This document shows, one piece after another, positions 9,139 through 18,643 of a stretch of 39,118 nt of DNA. The notes beneath the pieces are model-generated. The model was not told the origin of the DNA. It saw nothing but the letters and a program-made list of their open reading frames with translations, and did not search any database. The stretch's first letter is position 1, and the number at the start of each line of letters is the position of its first letter. The DNA comes from an uncultured beta proteobacterium (GTDB lineage: Bacteria > Pseudomonadota > Gammaproteobacteria > Burkholderiales > Burkholderiaceae_C), in assembly GCA_903885585.1 (NCBI GenBank), contig CAISJH010000741.1:1-39118 (forward strand). Direction: 5' to 3'. A program made the position numbers and the translations under genes.

Positions 9139-10022
9139 TTGGGTGCATCCTTCTCGCCTGCATAGAACACCCAGTAGCGGCTGCTCCAGAAGCTGATGCC
9201 GCTGAGCACCGCCACCACGGCCAGCAACACCCAGCTCAACGCCGCGCCGTAGCCCAGATTGAAGAAGCGGAAACTCTGCTCGTAGATGTGGAGCGCCAGC
9301 ACGTAGGTGCTGTTGAGTGGGCCTCCCTCGGTGATGAGGTACGGCCCGTTGAATTCCTGAAAGGCATGCACCATTTGCATGATCAGATTGAAGAAGATCA
9401 CTGGGGTGATCAGCGGCACGGTGATCCGCCAGAACTGCTGCCAGCGCGAGGCCCCGTCGCATTCGGCGGCCTCATACAGCGAGGCCGGTACGTTCTGTAA
9501 AGCTGCCAGGAAGATCACCATGGCCGAGCCGAACTGCCAGGTGAACAACAGCACGATGGTCCACATCGAGAAGTGCTCGTCGGCCAGCCATGCGATGGGC
9601 TCGAAACCCAGCTTGACCAACACCAAGTTGACCAGCCCGTACTTGCTGAAGATGAAGCGCCAAAGCACCGCCACTGCGATGCTGCCGCCAAGAATGGACG
9701 GCAGGTAGAACGCCGAGCGGAAGAAGTTGATGCCTCGCAGCTTGTAGTTCAGCACGTGGGCCACGAACAGCGCGAACCCCACACGCAGCGGCACTGCCAG
9801 TGCCGCGAACCACAGTGTGACCCCTAGGCTTTTGCGAAATAGCGGGTCGTCACCGAACAATTCCCGATAGTTCTGCAGGCCGATCCATTGCGGTGGATCG
9901 ATGATGTCGTACTGGGTGAAGCTCAGCGCAAAGCTGGTGACGAACGGGAACAGCTTGAACAGCAACACCCCCAGCACGAACGGCAAGACAAAGAGAAACC
10001 CGAGCTTCTTGTCGTCGTACAT
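9135..10022 (-). CDS. Carbohydrate ABC transporter permease (MalF type)
   Basis: FLFVLPFVLGVLLFKLFPFVTSFALSFTQYD, EAAECDGASRWQQFWRITVPLITPVIF. Confidence 0.95.
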   Translation of the reverse strand: MYDDKKLGFLFVLPFVLGVLLFKLFPFVTSFALSFTQYDIIDPPQWIGLQNYRELFGDDPLFRKSLGVTLWFAALAVPLRVGFALFVAHVLNYKLRGINFFRSAFYLPSILGGSIAVAVLWRFIFSKYGLVNLVLVKLGFEPIAWLADEHFSMWTIVLLFTWQFGSAMVIFLAALQNVPASLYEAAECDGASRWQQFWRITVPLITPVIFFNLIMQMVHAFQEFNGPYLITEGGPLNSTYVLALHIYEQSFRFFNLGYGAALSWVLLAVVAVLSGISFWSSRYWVFYAGEKDAPK

Positions 10023-10040
10023 GGGGGTGCTGGTTCCAAG

Positions 10041-12878
10041 TCAGAACTTGTATTCGGCTGTGACGGTGTAGGCACGGCCCAGCACGTCGGCAATGCTGGT
10101 CAGGTAGCCTCTGTACGCGGTGTGGTTGGTCAACGGTGGTTGCGCGTCAAGCAAGTTGCTGACGCCCAGACTCAGCCCCAAGTTCTTGATGCCGGAGTAC
10201 TTGACCAATAGGTTGTACTGGGAGTACGCCGCCACATCACGCGGGCCTGACGTGCCCGCACCCGTGGTGGCGGGCAGGTTCTGGTCGCGGATGGCGCTCT
10301 GGTAGCGCTGTGACAACTGGGTCATCCAGGCCGCGTTCTGCCAGGTGATCTGGGCCGTATGGCGCCAGCGGTTGTTCAGGCCACGGGTGGCATTGGACAG
10401 TCCGGCATTCGGATTGACCGGCACCACGTCGTTGTACTGGCCCAAGGCGCTTACCCAGTTGCCACCGTTCACACCCTCCGACCGGGCTTCCCAACTGGTG
10501 AGGTAGGCCACATCGATCCCAGCGGAGAGCTGCCCCCAGCTTTGCTTGGGTGCAAAGGCCTTCAGGCTCAAGTCGATACCCGATCCGCGCAGGGCCCCTA
10601 CGTTCGAAGGCGTGTTGATCACCGCGTCCTTCGTGCCCAGCGGGTTGACAACCCCAAGCGTGCCGTTCGCATTGCGTTGGAACAGGCTCGTGTAGATCGT
10701 CGGGTTGTTCAGGATGAAGTCAATGGCCCGGTTGCCGATCACGTTGTCGATCTGGGTGCGCCAGTAGTCAACCGTCAGCGTCACGTTCCTGGTTGGCTCA
10801 AAGGCAAAGCCGAAGGTCAGACTGTCTGATGTTTCGGACTTGACACCCGCGTTGTTGGGTACCTTGGTGATTTGGTAGTAGTTGGTCAGGCTGCAGACCT
10901 GCTCAGGCGTGAAGCCGGTCTTGGGCGTGCAGACACCATTGGCCGTGGTGCTGTTGATCGGGTCGTTGAAGACGGGGATCAGCGTACGCTCGGTTTCCTT
11001 GGTGTAGATCTCGGGCAGGGCTGGCGCACGGTAGCCGGTGTTGGCCGAACCGCGAAGCACCAAGCTCTTGATCGGTTGCCAACGCAGGCTGAGTTTGGGG
11101 TTGACGGTGGATTCGCCTAGGTCGCTGTACTTGTCGGCGCGTACCGAGGCATTGAGCGTCAAGCCCTTGCGTACCGGGGCGTCGACTTCGGCGAAGAATG
11201 AAGTGATGTCGCGCGAGATCTTGGTGGAGGTGCTGGAGTTGGCGCCCGACGCCTGGCTGTCGCCGCCCAGCAGATCGATCTGCTTGTTCAAGGTGGCCGA
11301 CGGGTCGTTGCTGGCGAGGCCGATGGCCTGCCAGGTATCGCGCCTCATCTCACCACCCACAGCCAACGACAGGGCGCCACCATTCAGATTCATCAAATCA
11401 CGGGTGAACGTCGCGTCGACGCTGGAGTTGCCAGCCTTGTGCAGTCGCAGAGTGCGGCCGTCGATGCTCGCAGCCTGGAGCAACGCCAGGCCATTGGCGT
11501 TCTGCAAACCGAAGGGGTTGAGCTTGGGATCGAGGAAGAGCGTGGTGGCCGTGCCTTGCACGGTGGCGAGCCCGGTCACGCTCAGCCAGCCCGAGCCGGC
11601 ATTGGTTTCGCGCTTGGACTGGCCGAAGTTCAGGCCGCTTCGGTAATCCCAGCCGGCCAAAGTGCCTTCGAGGCTGACCACCAGGCGGTCATTGAAGTGG
11701 TTGTCATCCCGAATGCGCGGGCCAGCGTCGGCCACTGACCACTGAACATCGATCGGGCGGCCAGCCAGGTTCAGGCCCGTCACAGCCGGAACGATGCCGT
11801 TGCCGGGATAGTAGGGGTGGGTGCTAGTCAGGCGGACCGTGGGTGCCGCCGGGTTGTTGTACTGGTCGACGCTGTACACACTGTGATTGAGCTCAGCCGT
11901 CAGCAAGTGGCTGCCCAACTTCAGTGAGCCCTTGGCGTATGCGGTCAGGATGTCGTTCTTGTTGTTGAACGTGGTGTACTGGGTGTTGGCATCCAGGAAG
12001 CAAGTCTGACGGCCACCCGAGGTGCTGGGCACCGAGTAGGGGGCGAGACAGCCGCTTGAGAACATCGGGTTGTAGCGCACCGTACGCAACGAACTGGTGG
12101 GATTCGTGGGGTCGGTGAAGTTCCCGGGGGTGGCACTCGAGCCCAGGCCGGGATCGGTATTGATGCCCAGCAGCTTCAGGGCCGAGCCGTCAGTGAGCTC
12201 AGGACGAGATGAGCGAGGCAGCACATCGCGGCTTTGCACATCCAGCGCGGCATAGACGTTCCAGCCCTTTGAATCAAGATTTCCGATACCCCCCAGCAAA
12301 CCGAAACTCTTGGCGCCGCCGCCTCCCGAACGCTCGGGCGCAAGCATCTCTGCCTTGATGGAAACACCGTTGTATTTGTTATGGGTGTAGAAGGCCTGCA
12401 CGCCGCCCATGGCGTCGGAGCCATAGCTGGACGAAGCACCATCACGCAGGATGTCGGTGCGGCTCAGGGCCATGCGCGGAATCACGTTCACGCTGACGTA
12501 CTGGTTGGTCAAGGGCTCCTTGGCCAGGCGGCGACCGTTGAGCAGCGTCAGTGTGCGCATAGGCCCGAAGCCGCGCAGACTGGTCATGGGGCCGGCGGTG
12601 CCCTGGTTGCTGCCCAGTGAGCTGGCCTGAGGCAGCTCCAACATGAAGTCCTTGAGTTCGGTGTTCAGCCGTGCGTCCATGTCCGCCGCAGTGATCGACG
12701 TGACCGGCAGCGCCGCCTCGGCGTTGACGCTGCGGCGGATGATGGAGCCAGTGACCTCCACGCGCTGGGCCGCGTCGACCCCTTGTGCATAGGCTGCTGG
12801 AAGGGCCGAGGCCAGGCTGAGGATGGCCAGCGTCATGGCGTTGGGCCGCGCGGTCCTTGTCTTGAAGCGTGAATGCAT
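10041..12878 (-). CDS. TonB-dependent outer-membrane receptor
   Basis: Plug domain VEVTGSIIRRS...SLRGFGPMRTLTLLNGRRL...DILRDGASSSYGSDAMGGV; C-terminal beta-barrel ...RAYTVTAEYKF. Confidence 0.95.
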   Translation of the reverse strand: MHSRFKTRTARPNAMTLAILSLASALPAAYAQGVDAAQRVEVTGSIIRRSVNAEAALPVTSITAADMDARLNTELKDFMLELPQASSLGSNQGTAGPMTSLRGFGPMRTLTLLNGRRLAKEPLTNQYVSVNVIPRMALSRTDILRDGASSSYGSDAMGGVQAFYTHNKYNGVSIKAEMLAPERSGGGGAKSFGLLGGIGNLDSKGWNVYAALDVQSRDVLPRSSRPELTDGSALKLLGINTDPGLGSSATPGNFTDPTNPTSSLRTVRYNPMFSSGCLAPYSVPSTSGGRQTCFLDANTQYTTFNNKNDILTAYAKGSLKLGSHLLTAELNHSVYSVDQYNNPAAPTVRLTSTHPYYPGNGIVPAVTGLNLAGRPIDVQWSVADAGPRIRDDNHFNDRLVVSLEGTLAGWDYRSGLNFGQSKRETNAGSGWLSVTGLATVQGTATTLFLDPKLNPFGLQNANGLALLQAASIDGRTLRLHKAGNSSVDATFTRDLMNLNGGALSLAVGGEMRRDTWQAIGLASNDPSATLNKQIDLLGGDSQASGANSSTSTKISRDITSFFAEVDAPVRKGLTLNASVRADKYSDLGESTVNPKLSLRWQPIKSLVLRGSANTGYRAPALPEIYTKETERTLIPVFNDPINSTTANGVCTPKTGFTPEQVCSLTNYYQITKVPNNAGVKSETSDSLTFGFAFEPTRNVTLTVDYWRTQIDNVIGNRAIDFILNNPTIYTSLFQRNANGTLGVVNPLGTKDAVINTPSNVGALRGSGIDLSLKAFAPKQSWGQLSAGIDVAYLTSWEARSEGVNGGNWVSALGQYNDVVPVNPNAGLSNATRGLNNRWRHTAQITWQNAAWMTQLSQRYQSAIRDQNLPATTGAGTSGPRDVAAYSQYNLLVKYSGIKNLGLSLGVSNLLDAQPPLTNHTAYRGYLTSIADVLGRAYTVTAEYKF

Positions 12879-12918
12879 GGGTGGTCTCCTGGTTGCAGTT
12901 CTTGGGTGGTGGCAGGGG

Positions 12919-13695
12919 TCAGTGCTTCGTGGCCTTCATGCGGTCACGGCTGTTATTCAAGTGCATGTACATGGCAGCGCGGGCCATGGAGGCATCGCCG
13001 CGTGCGATGGCATCGAAGACGGCCCGGTGCTCCTGGGCGGTGACTTCCTTGCCGGACCTCAATTGCGGCGTGGGTTCGCCGAACCGGGGGGTCTTCGGGG
13101 GCAACGTGGGCCGACCGGTGCGGGCGTTGCCGCGAGAAATGGTGGCGGTGCCGATGGACCGCAGCACGTGCACGAAATACTCGTTGCCGGTGGCTTGGGC
13201 GATGAGTTCATGGAAGCGGTAGTCGGCCTCGACAGTGCCTTCCCCGGTGGAGTGCTGTGTGTCAAAGGACTCCAGCGCGGCCTCCATGGCGGCCAGTTGT
13301 TCCGGCGTGCGCCGCTGTGCTGCCAAGGCAGCAGCATCCGACTCCAGGCTCAGGCGCAGTTCCAGCATGGCCAGTTTCTGCTGCATCTTCAGCACAGCAT
13401 CAGGTGCTTGCATCAAGCGGCCATCAGGTTGGGAGGCCAGGACGAAACTGCCAACGCCGTGCCGGGTGCGCACCAATCCGTTGGCCTGCAATCGCGAGAC
13501 CGCTTCGCGGACCACACTGCGGCTCACGCTGAACTCGCGCATCAGTTCGGGCTCGGGGGGCACACGCTGATCAGGCTTGAGTTCGCCACTTTGGATGCGC
13601 CGCGTGACGCCGTCCACCACGCGTTGGGACAGGCTGGGCGCGCGCTGGGCGGTGGGATCGGTGGCTTGCGGCATGGTGGGTTCCGGTGCGTCCAT
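12919..13695 (-). CDS. GntR-family (FadR/FCD) transcriptional regulator
   Basis: wHTH: SGELKPDQRVPPEPELMREFSVSRSVVREAVSRLQANGLVRTRHGVGSFV; FCD C-terminal domain. Confidence 0.95.
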   Translation of the reverse strand: MDAPEPTMPQATDPTAQRAPSLSQRVVDGVTRRIQSGELKPDQRVPPEPELMREFSVSRSVVREAVSRLQANGLVRTRHGVGSFVLASQPDGRLMQAPDAVLKMQQKLAMLELRLSLESDAAALAAQRRTPEQLAAMEAALESFDTQHSTGEGTVEADYRFHELIAQATGNEYFVHVLRSIGTATISRGNARTGRPTLPPKTPRFGEPTPQLRSGKEVTAQEHRAVFDAIARGDASMARAAMYMHLNNSRDRMKATKH

Positions 13696-13726
13696 TTGGT
13701 GGAAACGGGTAAGCAGCGGCTGGCGT

Positions 13727-13745
13727 TAAGTCATCAGACGACTTA
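13727..13745. promoter_or_regulatory. Candidate operator: perfect inverted repeat TAAGTC-ATCAGAC-GACTTA
   Basis: 6-bp arms, 7-bp spacer, in the divergent GntR / enolase-superfamily intergenic region; contains CATCAGACGAC, repeated at 13856. Confidence 0.55.
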
Positions 13746-13854
13746 CGACAGTATAGGATTGTCTTACCGGCCTGTGTGGTGAGGTTCTGGTTAGAAAACT
13801 ATCGTTTTCCCTTATTAATTGGGGATCTTGTTGGGTTCGATATAGACTCTACAG

Positions 13855-13872
13855 ACATCAGACGACCGATGT
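13855..13872. promoter_or_regulatory. Candidate second operator: ACATC-AGACGACC-GATGT
   Basis: Inverted repeat containing a second exact copy of CATCAGACGAC (13856-13866), just upstream of ATG 13887. Confidence 0.4.
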
Positions 13873-13886
13873 ATAGACTGTTGCCC

Positions 13887-15044
13887 ATGATCAAGATCGA
13901 AAGCGTGCGCGCCGTTGAATTCACCCATCCGACGCGGCGGTCGGTGGATGCGGCGGGCCACTCGCACCCCGGCCCCTTGGGTACGGGTCGTCAGGCCTTG
14001 CTCACCATCCGCAGCGCGGACGGTGTGGAGGGGCACTGCTTTGCGCCACCTCAAGTGGTGAGGCCCCATGTGCTGAACCAATTCGTGCGCCGGGTACTGG
14101 TGGGCGGCGACGCCCTCCAGCGTGAAAGGCTCTGGGCGGACCTGGAGCACTGGCAGCGCGGCAGCGCTGGTCAGCTGACTGACCGGGCCATGGGTGCCGT
14201 GGATGCGGCGCTGCACGATTTGATCGGCCGCACACTGGGCGTACCCGTTTGGCAGCTCCTGGGTGGATACCGCGACCGCATTCCAGCCTACGGCAGCACC
14301 ATGTGCGGCGATGAGCTCGAAGGTGGCTTGTCATCGCCAGAGGAGTACGCGGACTTTGCGCTGCAGCTGGTCGAGAAGGGCTACAAGGCCATCAAGTTGC
14401 ACACCTGGATGCCGCCAGTGCGCTTTGCGCCTGACCCGGGCATGGACATCAAGGCTTGTACCGCGGTGCGCAAGGCTGTGGGGCCTGATATCGCCCTCAT
14501 GCTGGACGGTTACCACGAGTACAGCCGTACCGATGCGCTGCGCATCGGTCGTGCCCTGGAGGAACTCGATTTCACCTGGTACGAAGAGATGATGAACGAG
14601 CAGAGCACGTCGTCCTACGTGTGGCTGGCGCAACAGCTGCATATCCCGCTGCTGGGGCCGGAGACCCTGTCGGGCAAGCACTACGCCCGTGCCGAGTGGG
14701 TGAAGGCTGGCGCCAGCGACATCTTGCGAGCCGGCGTCAACGGCTGCGGTGGCATCGGTCCAACGATGAAGGTGGCTCATCTGGCCGAAAGCTTCGGCAT
14801 GTATTGCGAGATTCACGGCAACGGCGCGCCAAATCTGGCGGTGTGCGGCGCCATACGCAACTCACGCTGGTATGAACGCGGGTTGCTGCATCCCTTCCTT
14901 GACTACGACGAAGTGCCTGCCCACCTGAACGCCATCATCGACCCAATGGATAGCGAGGGCATGGTGGCATTGCCCACGGGCCCAGGCCTGGGCGAGCAGA
15001 TCAATTTCGACTACATCGCTCGGCACACCGAGGCCACCTACTGA
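13887..15044 (+). CDS. Enolase-superfamily (mandelate racemase/muconate lactonizing enzyme-like) protein 1
   Basis: MIKIESVRAVEFTHP..., GYKAIKLHTW, metal-ligand-type motifs MLDGYHEY / YEEMMNE / LGPETL, EIHGNGAPN. Confidence 0.88.
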   Translation: MIKIESVRAVEFTHPTRRSVDAAGHSHPGPLGTGRQALLTIRSADGVEGHCFAPPQVVRPHVLNQFVRRVLVGGDALQRERLWADLEHWQRGSAGQLTDRAMGAVDAALHDLIGRTLGVPVWQLLGGYRDRIPAYGSTMCGDELEGGLSSPEEYADFALQLVEKGYKAIKLHTWMPPVRFAPDPGMDIKACTAVRKAVGPDIALMLDGYHEYSRTDALRIGRALEELDFTWYEEMMNEQSTSSYVWLAQQLHIPLLGPETLSGKHYARAEWVKAGASDILRAGVNGCGGIGPTMKVAHLAESFGMYCEIHGNGAPNLAVCGAIRNSRWYERGLLHPFLDYDEVPAHLNAIIDPMDSEGMVALPTGPGLGEQINFDYIARHTEATY

Positions 15045-15063
15045 TGGCCTCAGGGCGTTGGTC

Positions 15064-16755
15064 ATGAGCGCTACCTTCGAAGGGTCAAGGGCCCTGCCCC
15101 TGGATCGGCGCGAGTGGCTGTGCGCTGCGGGCGCCGCGCTTTGCAGTGCGTCGGGCTACGCGACGGTGCAATCTTCTGCTGACGCCTCTTCTATCAACGC
15201 TCCCGCCATCGACACATCCACTGCCGACCAGCTGCGGGTGGGCATGAGCATGAACAACCTGTTATCGCTGGATCCGGCCGCCGCCACCGGGCTGGACGCG
15301 ATGACGGTGGCCTGTAACCTGTACGACGGCCTGCTCGAGACCGACAGCCACGACCCCGCCCGACTGCAGCCCGCGCTTGCACAGGCTTGGCATGTGGGTC
15401 AAGGTGGACGCCGCCTCGTCCTGCAGCTGCGCGATGGCGTGCGCTTTGCCAGCGGCAAGCCGCTGCTGGCAGAGCATGCGGCTTGGTCGCTGCGCCGCGT
15501 GCTGCGGCTGAACCTCGCACCTGCATCCGTCTGGAAGAGCTACGGGTTCAATGCCGCCCAGGTTGCTGGCCAGGTGCAGGCGACGGGCCCCCACACTCTG
15601 CAGATCGACCTGCCTCAGCCCACTGATCCCACACTGGTGTTGATGACCCTGGCTACGTCGATGAGCGCGCTGGTACTCGACCGTGATGCCATCCTGTCCC
15701 ATGAGGTGAAGGGAGATCAGGGCGCTGCGTGGCTGACCACCCATGCCGCTGGTTCCGGCCCTTTCTCGCTGCAGACCTGGCGTCCGAAGGAACTGCTCAT
15801 CATGCGCCGGCAACCCGGTCACTGGCGCGGCGAGGCCCGGCTGCGCAGGATCGTCATGCGCCACATGACCGAGTCGCAGACCCTGCGCCTGATGTTGACC
15901 CGTGGCGACCTCGACGTGGCCAGCGGGTTGTCCTCTCCCGACGTCAAGGCCCTGGCCCGGCGCCCCGACCTGGCAGTCGAAACCGTTCGCCGAAGCAACT
16001 TCTACTATGTAGCCGTCAATGCCCGGCACCCCCGCTTTGTGGATGAACGGGTGCGTCGCGCAGTGCTGCGGCACTTGATCGACTTCGACGGTATTGCCGG
16101 CAGCGTATTGGCGTTCTACGGTCAGGTGCACCAGCGCCCTGTGCCGCCGGGGCTGCCTGCTTCGCTACCCAGCCCGGGTTACCGGCTGGATGTGTCCCAG
16201 GCTCGCCGTCTGCTGGCCGAGGCCGGTCTGGCCGGCGGATTCGAGACCACCGTCCGGGTCATGGCCGAGCCGCCCTTCACCGGCATCGCGACCAGCCTGC
16301 AGGCTACGCTGGCGCAGGCTGACGTTCGTGCCAGCATCCTGCCTGGTACCGGCAACCAGGTGTACGGGGCCATGCGCGAGCGCCAGTTTGAAATCATCGT
16401 CGGCCGTGGGGGGGGCGGTGCCGAGGCCCACCCACATTCCAGCCTGCGGGCATTGGTCTACAACCCCGACAACCGTGACAGCGCCCGGCTCAGCAACTTC
16501 CAGGGATGGCGCACGGGCTACGCCGATGCCACGTTGAATGCGTTGATTGACCAAGCCTTGGTGGAGCCCGACGTGGTGCGCCAGGTCGCCCTGTACCTGC
16601 GGGCTCAGCAGCGGGTACACGAAGTCGTAGGCGGCATGCAGCCGATCGCCGTGGTCAGCGATACCGTGGTGATGCGGCGTGAGGTCAAGGGCTACATGGG
16701 GCACCCCAGTGGCGCAACGCGGCTGCGCAATGTCCACAAGGAGGCCAACGCATGA
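15064..16755 (+). CDS. Peptide/nickel-type ABC transporter substrate-binding protein (SBP family 5)
   Basis: LRVGMSMNNLLSLDPAAATGLDAMTVACNLYDGLLETD...LAQAWHVGQGGRRLVLQLRDGVRFASGKPL: SBP_bac_5 pattern. Confidence 0.93.
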   Translation: MSATFEGSRALPLDRREWLCAAGAALCSASGYATVQSSADASSINAPAIDTSTADQLRVGMSMNNLLSLDPAAATGLDAMTVACNLYDGLLETDSHDPARLQPALAQAWHVGQGGRRLVLQLRDGVRFASGKPLLAEHAAWSLRRVLRLNLAPASVWKSYGFNAAQVAGQVQATGPHTLQIDLPQPTDPTLVLMTLATSMSALVLDRDAILSHEVKGDQGAAWLTTHAAGSGPFSLQTWRPKELLIMRRQPGHWRGEARLRRIVMRHMTESQTLRLMLTRGDLDVASGLSSPDVKALARRPDLAVETVRRSNFYYVAVNARHPRFVDERVRRAVLRHLIDFDGIAGSVLAFYGQVHQRPVPPGLPASLPSPGYRLDVSQARRLLAEAGLAGGFETTVRVMAEPPFTGIATSLQATLAQADVRASILPGTGNQVYGAMRERQFEIIVGRGGGGAEAHPHSSLRALVYNPDNRDSARLSNFQGWRTGYADATLNALIDQALVEPDVVRQVALYLRAQQRVHEVVGGMQPIAVVSDTVVMRREVKGYMGHPSGATRLRNVHKEANA

Positions 16756-17762
16756 AGGCTGTGGTCCTGCTGCGCGGTGTTGGCAGTGTGGGCGCTTCAC
16801 TGTTGGGCCTGCTGGTTCTCACCTTTTTGATCGGGCGGGTCATGCCGCTCGACCCTGTGCTGGCCATCGTAGGACCGGATGCAGACCGGTCCACCTATTT
16901 GCAGGTGCAGCAGCAGCTGGGTCTCGATCAACCGCTGGCCGTGCAGTTCGGGCGCTACCTGCTGACGCTGGCCCAGGGTGACTTGGGACGAGCCCTGCTT
17001 ACCGGCAACCCGGTGGCTGCCGATTTGGCGCGAGTGCTGCCAGCCACGGTCGAACTGGCCACGCTGGCCATGCTGATCGGCACGCTGTTGGGGGTGCCAT
17101 TGGGCGTGCTGGCTGCCACTCATCACGGCCGGTGGCCTGACCATCTGGCCCGCATGTTGGGGCTGTTGGGCCATTCCACCCCGGTGTTCTGGTTCGGCAT
17201 GATGGGCTTGCTGGTGTTTTACGCTTGGCTGGGCTGGGCCGGCGGCATCGGCCGCATCGGCCTGGCCTTCGAAGGCACGGTACCCACCGTCACCGGCCTG
17301 CTGCTGGTGGACGCAGCATTGGCGGGTGATGCCGCAGCCTGGCGCAGTACGCTGCGCCACTTGCTGCTGCCTGCTGCTGTGCTTGGATTGCACTCCATGG
17401 CTTACCTCAGTCGCATGACCCGCAGTTTCATGTTGGTCCAGTTGTCTCAGGAGTACATCACCGCCGCCCGCGTGAAGGGCCTTAGCGAGCGCCAGGTGGT
17501 GTGGGGCCATGCCTTCCGCAACATTCGGGTGCAGCTGCTCACCATCGTGGCGCTGGCCTATGGTGGCCTGCTCGAAGGGGCGGTGCTCACCGAGACGGTG
17601 TTCGGCTGGCCCGGTTTCGGCAGCTACCTCACCAGCAGCCTCTTGCTGGGCGACATGAACGCAGTCATGGGGTCGGTGCTGGTGATCGGCGTGCTGTTTG
17701 TTTCACTGAATCTGCTGGCTGATGCGCTTTACCGCGTGTTCGACCCGAGGGCTGCGGCATGA
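16752..17762 (+). CDS. ABC transporter permease (DppB type)
   Basis: ATGA overlap with upstream gene; LGLDQPLAVQFGRYL, GVLAATHHGRWPD, EYITAARVKGLSERQVVWGHAFRN. Confidence 0.95.
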   Translation: MKAVVLLRGVGSVGASLLGLLVLTFLIGRVMPLDPVLAIVGPDADRSTYLQVQQQLGLDQPLAVQFGRYLLTLAQGDLGRALLTGNPVAADLARVLPATVELATLAMLIGTLLGVPLGVLAATHHGRWPDHLARMLGLLGHSTPVFWFGMMGLLVFYAWLGWAGGIGRIGLAFEGTVPTVTGLLLVDAALAGDAAAWRSTLRHLLLPAAVLGLHSMAYLSRMTRSFMLVQLSQEYITAARVKGLSERQVVWGHAFRNIRVQLLTIVALAYGGLLEGAVLTETVFGWPGFGSYLTSSLLLGDMNAVMGSVLVIGVLFVSLNLLADALYRVFDPRAAA

Positions 17763-18643
17763 GCCTGACCTTGAACGTTGTGGAAGCTGATCGCAGCACT
17801 CGAATGCAGGAAGCTTTGGCATTGGCCCGCAGGGTGCTGCGTAACCGGCTTACCGCGATGGGTGCCCTGATCATTGGCGCCCTGGTCTTGCTGGCTGCGT
17901 TGGCCCCGTGGCTGGCGCCAGCTGACCCGCTGCGGCAGGACTTGGCATTGGCCCTGCTACCCCCAGGACCTGGTCACTGGTTAGGGACGGACGAGTTTGG
18001 CCGCGATGTGCTCAGCCGCCTGCTGCACGGTACCCGCATCACGCTGGCCATCGTGGTGCTGGTCACCGTCGTGGTTGGCCCTCTGGGCATGGCAGTGGGC
18101 GTGGTGGCGGGCTACTTCGGTGGACGGGTGGACGCGGTGTTGATGCGCATGACCGATGTGGTGTTGTCATTCCCAGGCTTGATCCTGGCGCTGGCGTTCG
18201 TCGCAGCATTGGGCCCGGGGCTGGACCATGCGGTGCTCGCCATCGCGCTGACGGCCTGGCCCCCTATCGCCCGCCTGGCGCGCGCCGAGGCGCTCACACT
18301 GCGCCAGGCCGACTTCATCGTGGCGGCACAACTGCAAGGAGCCTCCCACGCACGGGTGCTCATCAAGCACCTGGCGCCACTGTGCCTGCCCTCGGTGGTG
18401 GTGCGCCTGACGATGAACATGGCTTCGGTGGTGTTGACAGCCGCAGGACTGGGCTTCCTGGGCTTGGGAGCGCAGCCACCGCTTCCTGAATGGGGCGCGA
18501 TGATCTCCGAGGGCCGCCGCTACATGCTCGACAGCTGGTGGCTGGTGGCCGCGCCTGGTGCTGCCATCCTGGCCGTCAGCATGGCCTTCAATCTGTTGGG
18601 GGACGGGCTCAACGACGCGCTGGACCCGCGCCAATCGCCGTGA
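17759..18643 (+). CDS. ABC transporter permease (DppC type)
   Basis: HWLGTDEFGRDVLSRLLHGTRITL, FIVAAQLQGASHARVLIKHLAPL, DGLNDALDPR. Confidence 0.96.
   Translation: MSLTLNVVEADRSTRMQEALALARRVLRNRLTAMGALIIGALVLLAALAPWLAPADPLRQDLALALLPPGPGHWLGTDEFGRDVLSRLLHGTRITLAIVVLVTVVVGPLGMAVGVVAGYFGGRVDAVLMRMTDVVLSFPGLILALAFVAALGPGLDHAVLAIALTAWPPIARLARAEALTLRQADFIVAAQLQGASHARVLIKHLAPLCLPSVVVRLTMNMASVVLTAAGLGFLGLGAQPPLPEWGAMISEGRRYMLDSWWLVAAPGAAILAVSMAFNLLGDGLNDALDPRQSP

Noticed and set aside
16408-16415. Run of eight G in the SBP5 gene, possible phase-variable tract
   Set aside because: The frame is intact and encodes a plausible glycine-rich stretch (GRGGGGAEAH); a single G8 tract in GC-rich DNA is weak evidence for phase variation.
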